Source: Gordius sp. MW1 (lineage: Eukaryota > Nematomorpha > Gordioida > Gordea > Gordiidae). Taken from it: a stretch of DNA of 64,000 nt. This document shows, piece after piece, positions 44,671 to 56,000 of the stretch (position 1 is the stretch's first letter; each line of letters begins with the position of its first letter). The notes under the pieces were generated by a model. The model was not told the DNA's origin. It saw nothing but the letters and a program-made list of their open reading frames with translations, and made no database searches. The stretch spans positions 20,921,037-20,985,036 of the forward strand of contig OZ038532.1 in the NCBI GenBank assembly GCA_964036665.1, read 5' to 3'. A program made the position numbers and the translations under genes.

Positions 44671-45538
44671 ATGTTAAATTAAATAGATGATTTTTAAGTT
44701 TTTACCGTATATGAAGCATTATTTAACTAAACCATAGTCAATTCAATGATCATTTTTCGATATATTTATGGATATCTTATAAATTAATCAAGCCTTTCTT
44801 GGATATTTAGTCAAAAAATGATTTGTTTGCCTAGCCTAGAAACTTTAAGGATTTTTTTAGAAAAATATAGAGAAATTTCTCATCTGTATGAAAAGATAAG
44901 AGATATTGTTTACCCAATAATGTAAGAACTACTAGATTATCTAGTCACCTGGGATCATAAAAATTGCACTAAAAATATAATCATTTTGTTTAATATTACT
45001 ATTTATAGAACCATATGTTTGTAAATTATGATTCTTAAATATTTCAAACATTTTTTCTATAAAAATTGCAATTAAATTTTTTAGGGATTGGAGGAAAAAA
45101 TAAGGCAAGTCTAATATTTTAACAATCATTTGTGGGCCCAGATAATTCTAAATAATTTTATTTTAATATATATAATGTTAAAAAATAAGTCATTTAAGCT
45201 TAATGTGTTTTTTGTAGGTTTAAATGGGTTAAAATATGCCCTACAAATGATCTTGTGAGGGTAATCACAAATATTTTGGGTTAGGGTAAGCTCTACGTAT
45301 AAAGTTAATATTGTAATGAAAAAAGTATCAAAAAACTACATTGAACATTATTGCAAAAAACGTTAGAAAAAATACCTAATATAATCAGTAAGTAATATGA
45401 TTAATTGATATTTTATTTATAGCCAAGTTCCCTTAAATGCAAAAAAATAATTTATTATAAAATACTATCATATAAAAGTATATTATTCTCATTATTTACA
45501 CAATATATATACAAATAAATAAATTATTAGGGAAAACT
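44671..45538. other. Intergenic, no gene seen
   Basis: AT-rich spacer downstream of YEATS4. Nothing was recognised. Confidence 0.5.
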
Positions 45539-46201
45539 TTATGAGTTAAACTTGTTACTTCTTAAAGATTCAATTTCCAAATGATATTTTTTCAGTATAT
45601 CTTGGTTTTGTTTTAATTTATCATTAAGAATTTTAATTTCATAATTAATCTTTGTTTGAGTTTTATTTATATTGTCCAGACATTGGACTTTCTTATCTTC
45701 AAAATCTGTTTCATGCTTGGCTATAGGCAAAATATCACTTGCATTTGCAACTATTAAAGGATGCATTATAGAAGTTGGTTCATGAAATATGAGTTCATCA
45801 TAAAATTCAGATACAACAGTTTGATGCTCAACAATTAACAAAGGATTTGGGGGAAACAATTTTAAAACATGGTATATTGTGACAGGCTTCTCAAGTGGAT
45901 CCACAAAGAAGATTTTAATCATTATTTCAAACTCACCCCATCCTGTTTCTGTGACTTCAAAAGGTGATTCATTAACAATACGATTTTGATTTATCCCATA
46001 ACTTTCATGAAGTTTAAATTGTACTTTTTTAACAAATATCGAAAGGTCTTCTTCTTTATAAGTCCTGACATAAACAGTCCATTGATGAGTGTGGCCATCT
46101 TCCTCGCGTTTTTTGCCAAAATATGTAGCTAAATTACCATAGACTATAGGTTTAACCACAGTTACACCTTTTGTGCGATTTCCAACGCTCGAGCTCTCCA
46201 T
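45539..46201 (-). CDS. YEATS4: YEATS4/GAS41, histone-acyl reader
   Basis: This is an uninterrupted 220-aa frame, against 227 aa in human. The YEATS domain (about residues 12-150) is strongly conserved: [38 protein letters not shown], then ETGWGEFEI and KIFFVDP, with the aromatic-cage Tyr and Trp. A coiled-coil tail (about 165-220) matches the part that joins SRCAP/TIP60-type complexes. It reads acetylated histone H3 and helps deposit H2A.Z in the nucleus. Having no introns, among neighbours with 5-13 exons, it may descend from a retrocopy, but the frame is intact and divergence is uniform. Confidence 0.96.
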   Translation of the reverse strand: MESSSVGNRTKGVTVVKPIVYGNLATYFGKKREEDGHTHQWTVYVRTYKEEDLSIFVKKVQFKLHESYGINQNRIVNESPFEVTETGWGEFEIMIKIFFVDPLEKPVTIYHVLKLFPPNPLLIVEHQTVVSEFYDELIFHEPTSIMHPLIVANASDILPIAKHETDFEDKKVQCLDNINKTQTKINYEIKILNDKLKQNQDILKKYHLEIESLRSNKFNS

Positions 46202-47294
46202 GTGTTTAAAGCTATCCCCAACTCGTCACAATATTATGTCGAGATTAAATTAGATTGTTGTTAAGCCTTTAGTCAAGGATTAGATACAGAAAAGTTGCTA
46301 CCAATAGAACATATATGTCGTAAGCAAAGACTTTAATTAGTAATATAACCAATCGAATTAAAAGAATCTATTAAAATTACTTATGTAATTAACGTGTGTT
46401 ATTCTAACCATTTAATTTATTTCTCTATATATAAAAATTTGGGTGTTAGTGTATACCCTTAAGGCTTTAGCAAGTAAATGGTTAGTTCAGTCAGAATTGA
46501 TAAAAAGCAAAATGCTATAGTTATAAAATCCAAATAATAATTTGGTTACCTAATATTAAAATGGGGGAGAAAGCTGACCCTTTATTTCCCCAAAGCGATA
46601 ATCTTTTGGCCTTAAATTGTACAAATTAATAACCAGATTTGTCAAAAATTAAAAAATTAGGTCGTAAGCTTATAGTCTTGTGGTATACGTGTATACCACG
46701 TAACCATATGTTGGTATATCGCGTTTTAATGTCCGCGGTATACTTTGATCTTACTTAGATTTATTTAATTTAATGTTAATGTAAAAGGGTTAACGAATGG
46801 TTCCGCAATCCTTATAATTAGAAAGGAATTGGTCAAAGGAAGGCATTTTTACCGCGGGTTAACCTAGACGCGGAAGTAGCTAATTTTCTTTGGCGCTCTC
46901 TTTTTTTAATTATTTTTACTTTTTATTTTTAACTCAGCCACATCTGTTACTAATCTTGGCAGCCCCGTCTGAAGATTTCCCGTACATTGCTCGTTCAATC
47001 AAGTTCACCACCCTGGGAAGATTCAACAGCTATAAAAGCGAAATCCCATATCAATAATTCAGTCCTTATAAATTTTTTCCAAAACTTTGTACTCTTCCTA
47101 AATCCTTGTAATTGTCCCCAATCCCTACATCTTTCCCCTTTTATTGTAATTTTCCGAAACATTTCAGTTTTACCGTCGCCAATTATTTTAATTGTAAATC
47201 GCCTTTAATTGTAAATATTTAGACGTATTAGCGTAAATAAAGTTAATTTAAATCCTTCGCTCAGCCTTTTTTTTCCCTCGCCAGCCATTACATT
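46202..47294. other. Intergenic, no gene seen
   Basis: Upstream region of YEATS4. It contains a near-perfect 20-bp palindrome, GTGGTATACGTGTATACCAC, at 46680-46699. The 73-codon open frame near 46987 has no protein-like features. Confidence 0.45.
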
Positions 47295-47758
47295 AAATAT
47301 CGCGTTCCTGCGAAAAGGAATATGATTTGCGAATTTTGAAGGAAAAATTCTTAGGAATTAATTGGGGGAATTGTTGGGCCGTAAAAAATAAACTATTGGG
47401 GGATGGCCGGGCTTAAAGCCACTAAATAAAGATAACTTTACCGCTCTACATTTCGCCAATCTATTTTATTCCATGAAAAATTATATTAATGTCTCAATCT
47501 CCTTACTACAAATCACTCATACGTATTCATGTTGATAAACAATCATATATGGGGAGAAATAAATAACACAAACGTATAAGCGCGTCTGGGGGGGGGGGTA
47601 ACATACGCGTACTAGGAATTAAATGTAAATGAATAATGGTCTACGCTATGAGTGTACAACGTGTAAGATCAAAAGAATTGTACCGCGTGTTGAACTCTTA
47701 ACTTTTGAATAAGATGAGGTGGGAAGACATCTTCATCTTCGTATCTCCGGATACGATA
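47295..47758. repeat. 464-bp direct repeat, left copy
   Basis: It begins AAATATCGCGTTCCTGCGAA and ends CTCCGGATACGATA. The same sequence recurs at 48720-49182, with only a handful of differences visible by eye. The spacer is 961 bp. The arrangement suggests LTRs or a duplicated unit. No TG...CA ends or target duplication were found. Confidence 0.8.
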
Positions 47759-47872
47759 CCTTTCCCTTTTAAAAGTCGAAGACTCAATGTATTTTCGATA
47801 GAGTTCTAAGAGTTCAGTGTTGTAGAGTGCAACTATCAAGGCGGCGTTATTAACATTATGAGTCTCAAACAT
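47669..47872 (-). other. Open frame across repeat border, unknown
   Basis: The 67-codon frame includes NNAALIVALYNTELLELYRK and RYRIRRYEDEDVFPPHL, which look protein-like. It runs from the spacer into the left 464-bp repeat, and the right repeat carries the same coding end with a Val-to-Ile change. It could be the tail of an unknown element protein; no family is recognised. Confidence 0.3.
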
Positions 47873-48437
47873 CTGGCATTGAATACCGACTCTGGCTTTT
47901 GCTCACACGACGACTGATATATGTAAAAATCAGAGATAAAAAGGCAACGTCATGGCTAACGGATTTTTCTTCCAGCTCTGTGACTCACCTAGCAACAGCC
48001 TTGACAAAACTTATAATTAATATAGAGTGTAAACTGCCATCTTGAAAATTATTTTTTCTTGCCCACGCGCAGACTGTCAAATAATAGTCAAAGAAACCGC
48101 GGGGGGGGGTTTAAATATTGGTTAACAATATAATTTTCATATAATTAATATATGTAAATAAATCAAGTGTATAATTCTGTCTTACAATAATATTTTAGCG
48201 GCACATTAAGAATTTAGGCCTTGAGAATTAGTTAGGGATGATTCTGCATAATTGATATTTTCAGTTTCAAGATTTTCATTCGTTCGAAGAATTCTGCCAT
48301 CTGTTCTCAGACATATTGGAATTTCCACTTTATTATGTTTGCGGTTTAAATTTGGTAGCCAATTGTTCGAAGGAATTGTTTTCTTCCTCCGTCTCCCAAT
48401 ATTTCCGAATCGTGGATTGGTTCGATTGTTTTACTAG

Positions 48438-48558
48438 AATAATTTTATCCAATATCCCTGCGCTGTGACGGTTGTTCATGGCAAACGGGATGTTCCTGGA
48501 ATAATTTTCCAATATCCCTGCGCTGTGACGTTGTTCATGGCAAACGGGATGTTCCTGG
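48438..48558. repeat. About 60-bp tandem duplication
   Basis: Two units (48438-48499 and 48500-48558) share CCAATATCCCTGCGCTGTGA and TTCATGGCAAACGGGATGTT. They differ by two small deletions. They lie between the two 464-bp repeats. Confidence 0.85.
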
Positions 48559-48719
48559 AATAATTTTATCCGAATAATTTTATCCATTCTATTCAGAAGA
48601 AGGGGGGGGGGCGGCAATTTGAATTCCAAATTAATCTTTCTGTATAAATTATTTCCTTTTTCGTTTTGTGGAATAATTCCTGGTTTCCTCCATCGGGCGT
48701 GAGTAGAATATCTGACACC

Positions 48720-49182
48720 AAATATCGCGTTCCTGCGAAAAGGAATATGATTTGCGAATTTTGAAGGAAGAATTCTTAGGAATTAATTGGGGGAATTGTT
48801 GGGCCGTAAAAAATAAACTATTGGGGGATGGCCGGGCTTAAAGCCACTAAATAAAGATAACTTTACCGCTCTACATTTCGCCAATCTATTTTATTCCAAG
48901 AAAAATTATATTAATGTCTCAATCTCCTTACTACAAATCACTCATACGTATTCATGTTGATAAACAATCATATATGGGGAGAAATAAATAACACAAACGT
49001 TTAAGCGCGTCGGGGGGGGGGGTAACATACGCGTACTAGGAATTAAATGTAAAAGAATAATGGTCTACGCTATGAGTGTACAACGTGTAAGATCAAAAGA
49101 ATTGTACCGCGTGTTGAACTCTTAACTTTTGAATAAGATGAGGTGGGAAGATATCTTCATCTTCGTATCTCCGGATACGATA
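48720..49182. repeat. 464-bp direct repeat, right copy
   Basis: Nearly identical to 47295-47758. The flanking bases before it (TCTGACACC) and after it (AGTCTATAG) differ from those of the left copy, which fixes the repeat limits. Confidence 0.8.
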
Positions 49183-50020
49183 AGTCTATAGATACAGTGC
49201 TTATTTATGGTTGCTTTATCTATACTTTCAGTTTGTAAACTAATAATCAATTTTTAAAAAGATATTTAACTTAACTCTTTAGTAATCAAGTCAACATATA
49301 ATACTAAGTAAAAGTCACATAAATTTAATTACAACTTCATTTGACTTTTTTTTTTATAAAATGCGTCCTTTTAATTATTGTCCACATAGGGAATTAAGTT
49401 CTAACAAATTTAATGTATCATATCAATAGTTAATTACACAAACTATCTTTAAATTGCCTAACATTAAAATTTTGTAAAACAATGAACGAAATATAGTCTA
49501 TACATTATTTGTCACATAAATGCCATACCTTGGATGAGCGTTAAAGATAAAAGTATAAAAAAACACTCAGTAAAATTTCTTGTTGTTTATTTATTTATTA
49601 ACCTGTTAGAGAAGGTTTGAAGGCGCCGTTTGGCACAAGTAAGACAGTTATGTTTCAAACGTTTGATCATGCAGGTAATAACTTCTGCTTATCAAAATTT
49701 TATCTTATTGGAAGCGAAAGCAAAATTTATGATACTTGTTGTGTGCATTATGAATAATAGAAGAAACTAGGGAAGTAGCTTTATTCCTTTCCGAATATTA
49801 TATGGAAAAAAATTAACAGAATTTTTAATTAATGTTTTTTAAGCACTATCTTACAAGCCTTCACATATAACGGATTTTATTTATATATTAGGAGAAATGT
49901 TAACTATGATAGGTGAACTAGTCCCATAATTTCAATAGCTATTAGTAATATATTAAGTATAACACAATCTTTATTAATAAATATTTTTATTCTTATTGGC
50001 AAATTGTGTACAGAGATAAA
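49183..50020. other. Intergenic, no gene seen
   Basis: AT-rich sequence at the 3' side of the PDE7-like gene. Nothing was recognised. Confidence 0.5.
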
Positions 50021-53000
50021 TTAAATCTTTGGTGTTGGTATCGAATCGTTACACTTTAATGGTGATTGAACTGAAGCTTGACGGTTTTTTTGCTTCTTCG
50101 CCAAATAAATCAGAGTCAAATTGCGGTTGATGGAGGAAAAGGTTGAGTTATTAGGGTTACATATACTATCATCCAGACATATGGAAGATAAACGCCTTCT
50201 CATAGTGGTTTCTTCATCGATATCTAACAAGTGATATAATAATTTATAGATTTTTCAAAAATAATTAGGGTAGTTTTAAAATATTGCAGCAAACCAGTTT
50301 AAAACGTGTGGGATAGCATATAATGTGGTCCCTGATACGAGTAGAAAACATTGCAATGTCTGTTAGGATTTTTGAGGACAAACCATATTAATGCAAGTGC
50401 AGGGCGAGATATAAATCTTAAATGAAGTTACTACAGGGCAGACGCTAATTATCGGACTATTTAATTTTGTACTAACAGTTAAATAATAGGATCATTTAGT
50501 TTTGACTGAATAGAATTTCAATATATTTCCTTCAAATTCATTTTAAAGCAATTTTAGTTTAAAAACCCTAGTCTACTTAAATATAGTTTTTTAAATTTCA
50601 TGCTCGATAAAAACACAACATATGTATGTCTCATCTTCAATGTCCCTGCTGCAAGAGTTTGGCATTCACATACTCGCCCCTTAAGCAACATAAACATGTA
50701 ACCTAAAAACGAAGACGTTCTTTTACTATATTATGCCTAAAAATGCAATTAAAACGAGAGTTAAGAAAGTCTGAAAGGAACTTATACTCAGCTCTTAATA
50801 TAATGGTTAATACTAGTGTTGTAAAAACAGCTGGGTTTGTTGGAAGACTAACAATCCAATCTGGTCTGTTTTTCAAATTTCGTTAAGTCTAAAATTCGAT
50901 CAAGAAAAACGACCAAAATACCTTTAGTCTATATATGTTTAGCCGACTAAAACGAAAGGTCGACCAAACAAAACACAGCCGTTTTTACAACAGTTGATAC
51001 TAAGAACAATTCACATGTACTTTGTATTTCGAGAGAAGCAACCCTGCACAAAGGAGGGCTCAATTTTCGTATTTTTAGTTCTTCTAGCGTTTGCTGTCGT
51101 ACCAATTTATTTACTTTAAACATTATAGAAGCTGTAAGGTTTGGATTTGCAAATACTGAATATTTTCGACTTGTTGATGGAATGGAAAATCTAGATCCTG
51201 TATTAAAAGGACTGCTAGGCATGGAATCAATTAAAATTTCGCCCAAAGTAAATCTTCTGGAAAGTTCTAACATCTTTTTCCTCAAGGGCTGAAGCTCATC
51301 CTGAAAAATGATGTGCCATTTAACGTGCTGAGACCTGGGATAACTTTTACGCCTCGGCGAAGACACGTCATTCACCACCTAAACCAAAATTGTAAAAATA
51401 AAATTTAATTCTAGAAATATGATTAATCATTTTAGACAACTATTACTACAAATAAGATACTATCGCAAATTTATGTTTTTAAGTTTAAATTATAATATAT
51501 AACGCACTTTTGGCAAAGAGATAGGGACGGAATATCTTCGCCATATCATTAATTTAACATCCAAGTTTTCATATTGAGCCATGAGTTCAGCATTAGATAT
51601 CGACGGGTTAGAGTCGTAGGAAACGCTTCTTCTCGGTGCATCACTTAATAAAGTTTAATTTCGAAATTAAAATTAGAAAAATAATTTTGCTATTACCTAG
51701 TATTGTTTGTCACTAAGGTTTCTTCGTATTCTTCCTCGGGGATGATAGGAATTAGTCTAGAATTTTCCAACTCTTTCAAAATAGTCCGCCATCGTGTTTG
51801 GTTAGAAATTATGTTAGATATTATATTAGCTGACAACGGACTTTGTACGAATTTATGCCATTCAGCGTACATTGGATATACTATGTATTCCAAGAATCCT
51901 AAATTGCAATCAGCCAAAACATAACGTTACAATTTTATTGATTTAATTTAGTAATTATTTGCTTAAAAACTGCCTGAACCATAAGTACAATTATAAAGCT
52001 TTCTCTGACACATGGCTTTTGGCCCTCGATGAATTCTAAAAATAGTTATTATGGTTTTTGTATTCAATTTTCGCTAACATGAATATCTTAAGAACTTATA
52101 AGCTTAGTTGAATAAATTAAAAACAGGTAACACGTATAAATTTTTTATAGAAAAAATTTAAGAAAAAAAACTAGTTAGGGGAAGGCAAACTATATCAAAT
52201 ATCCTAATTTTAACCCAAAATATTCATTTATATAAGGAAATCGATGTAAAAAGTTGAAAAAATACTTAAAACACCATCAGCCCGCCTAACTGAAACTCAG
52301 CTAAGTTTACGATCTTCCTTAAGAAACACTGCTAGATAATCACCATGAAAATCGTAAAATTCAAGACAATTTCGATCCATGGCACTATGCCTGCTCATTG
52401 ATTTAATAAATTTTTTTAACAAAATCTCAAAAGATACAAAATTTTGTAAAAAATGGTGTAACAAAAGTGTTATGAACCATCTTGAATTTGTGCTAAGGTA
52501 GTTCGGGTTCTGTCGCATATGGTAGTTAGGGGAAGGTTTAATAATTTTTCAGCGTCGCCTTGGTTAAATAATTCCCTACATATTAGACGACTCCACCTTT
52601 GGCTAATTACCCATTGCCTGGCCGGGTTGCTTATGTCAGAACATTTCAAAGCGATTTGCAATAAGAAATGCCTATCATTTTGTAAGCTCAAATCGAATGA
52701 CGTCCTTCTAGGATTACATCCAACCCTATATATAAAATTTAATTTAAAATTTAAATCATTTTTAAATTTTAATATGTGTATACTCCTCCGATTCAATTTC
52801 CGGTTGAAGAAGGGGCGGAGGTGACAATGGCAAATTGATCGGGCACATTTCGGGGTGATTTCCGCTATTTAAACGGTTTTGAAATTCCGTGAGAAATTTT
52901 TGCTGGCACGTTATATTTGTGGCCAATATGAAGGATTTAATTTGTCCGTAAATATTATTCCTAAATTTAAAATGCAGAAAATATTGATTATCACTTAAAA

Positions 53001-56000
53001 ATAATTTATTTTGAATAAATATTTTGCCGGGACAGAAGGTCTGCTGTATTGAAAAGTGTATTTTAAATAAAATTATATTAAAAATTGTAGATTTAAATAT
53101 ATTTTAAGTTGGCTATTGGTAAAATGGTCAATCAAGATAAATCTTGAAAATATTTTACTGATTGCTAATGCCAAATGTCCCTCCAAAACATGTATTTTTG
53201 TTATACATTTGAATTTTGCATTATAAAAATATACACCAAACCCATAATATTATTAAACTAATCAAAATACCCTCGATATAAATCATAGTAGAAATTATAA
53301 ATTATTTGTGATATTTTTTTTAATCTTAATTACACTATATATTTAAGAAATTTTGCACTTAAAAGGGGGGGGGGAAGTTTATGATATTAATTCACTTTTT
53401 TTTGTAAATAAATCATTAATTAATATTTACTTAGAAGTAATAAAAATAACCATATATTACACTATAATATAGTTTAGATTTTTCTAATTTTTTTGTATTT
53501 TTATAATTTTCCACGTTTATTATAAAAAGTACGTTATGTACTATTCACAAGTACTATATTGATATGGTAAAAAATGTGTATAATTAAATCCACAATTTTT
53601 AAATTGACTTTTTCTATGTCTATCTGCAGTGTCCCTATTGTTCAAACTAAAAAGTTAATTTACCTCCCTACTTAGTTGAATAAAAACACCTAAACATCAC
53701 AGTATTTTGACTTTTTATTTTTATAAATTGTTCAATGTTTTTTTCATTGCGCTTTGAAATCGCTGTATTTAACCAAAATCACTATAATCGATATAACCTT
53801 TCTTTATTTGTGCACATTTCAAAATGGCGAAAAAACGGTAAACTTATATAACGGTGATGAGCAGTGTTTCTAATGTATGATTAAGACTATACAAGATGCT
53901 GTTACCTTAGGTCTGTATTAAGGTGATTTAAAAGTTTTGTTTGAAGTAGCAAACTATAAGCCATGTTCCAATGGTGATTTTCTAATATAGGATCTTCCTA
54001 AAAACCATAAATATATATTTATTTAAAATTTTTATTCATATTTTTAATGAATATTGGTAAATAATTTTAAAAACCTATCACAAATTTATCATAAGAGATC
54101 ACTTTAAACAAGTTTTTTCCACAATTTAAATTATAAAAAAAAATTTCATATCAGATTTGGAAATTATTAATTTTCAAATAATTTATAAAATTATTGTTTT
54201 TGGCCAAAATAAATTAAAAATTGTACCAAAAAGCCTCTATTTGTATTTCTATATTTTAAAAATTATTTTAATATATTAAATTCAAACTAAAATAAAAAAA
54301 AATATTTTGATAAAAAATTCTGTACCTTTTGTAAGAGTGCAATTAAATCTTGAGTTGAAATTAAAAAATTTTGATTTAGAGCCGGATGATTGAGATCATG
54401 ACAAAGGGCTGCAATAATAACTGAAAATATGTCTTCACTTTTCAAACAATTGTCCCACTAATTTTATTGAATATTTTTTTTTTAAATTAATTTATTTTGA
54501 ATTTAAAAATTTTAACTTTTGCCTCTTGAATTAAGCAATGTAAGGCTTGAGCTACGTCTGCAGCGTGTAGGGCATTATGATATGGATTGCTCTCAATATA
54601 ATTGTCGTATACAATGTCTGTGGGAAATAAAATAAAAAATTAATTATTTAATATTTAAGAAAACAAAAATTAATTTTATTTTAAATAAAAATAAAATTTT
54701 TTGATATTGATCTACTTAGGAAACGGTATACATTTATGGCATCTAGGTTAAAGGTATGCCAAAATCCATAAAAATCAAATAGATGCAAGGCCAACATGAT
54801 GAATGATTTCCCTGTAATAAATCAAATACAATTCAATTATTTTTTTTTGATCAAATGTCATATAAATTTAATTTTTTCTTTTTTCACAATAAATTATAAT
54901 TAAACTATTTAATTAAATATAATTTAAAAATTTTTTGATATAGTTTTAAGCGATACTACCTCCACATATTTGGTCGAAGAAAAAGATATTAAAATCCCAA
55001 TTGTCAGCTTGTCTCAGTAATACCTAGCCAAAAATTACGATTAAATCAATAAATATTAATTGAAATTTCATTAGTATTAATTTCAAACTATTTGAAAATA
55101 TTTATTTAAATTTTAAAAAATTACACTGGCCAACAAATAGACTTGTGAAATCAACCGGCTAAATGTTAGCAGATTTTAGTAGAGTTTTTCATTGTGAACA
55201 CAAATATATTTTTATTTTGTCCATAAGTCAGGTTTTTGAAATATTTGCTGTCAAATTTATAAACAGCGATTGGCGTTTTTTAAACGTCAATAACTTGCAA
55301 AAATCGGTAAAATTTTAATGTAAAAAGCTTCATTTATAAATTAAAAGGAGAGGAATCAATCGCAAAAAAGTTTTTATTCTATAATAAATAATTTTGGGGT
55401 TATTTACAGAATTAATTTATCACAAAAACAAGGTCTAAAAATTAATATATTTTCTTAATGAGTTCTATTAATCAATTATTTTTCAAGATTTTTATTCCAA
55501 TAATTACTGTGATTAAGTTTTTAATTCTAAATAACTCTCGTAATATTAAAAAATGCGAAAAAGTTAGGTTTAATTGTCAAAATAAATGAGTTTCCGCTAT
55601 AAAAATATTAATTTTTAATCAATTTTCCTTTGTATTTTGCGCAAAAAAAGTAAATTTACTTTTTTTGTTACTTTTTTTGTTATCATAAGCATGTTCAAGA
55701 TGGCCACTTTTTTACACACTAATAAAAGATCAAAGAAGAAAAAGCAATTTAATTTATTATATACTACACTTAACATGATTAATTTCATTTTTCTAACATA
55801 AAATATTGCATAAAAAGTAAAAGAACTTCTCATAAAATAATTAAAAGATTTTAATTAATATATTATTTAATCTCATATTTTTATTTTCAAAATTAAAAAA
55901 AATAAAAATATATAGAATTTTTTAACAAATTTACTTCTGCTGATCCATAATAATAATCGTCAACTAATACGAATGGATCAATGCTCGATGTGTTTTCTTT

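Noticed and set aside
47295..49182. CRISPR or satellite array reading of the repeats
   Set aside because: Only two long direct copies with a unique spacer; this is nuclear eukaryotic DNA, and no short regularly spaced repeats exist.
52297..52518. Minus-strand 73-codon frame next to PDE7-like exon 9
   Set aside because: Different frame from the exon; begins inside it and continues into the intron beyond a donor that joins correctly to exon 10.
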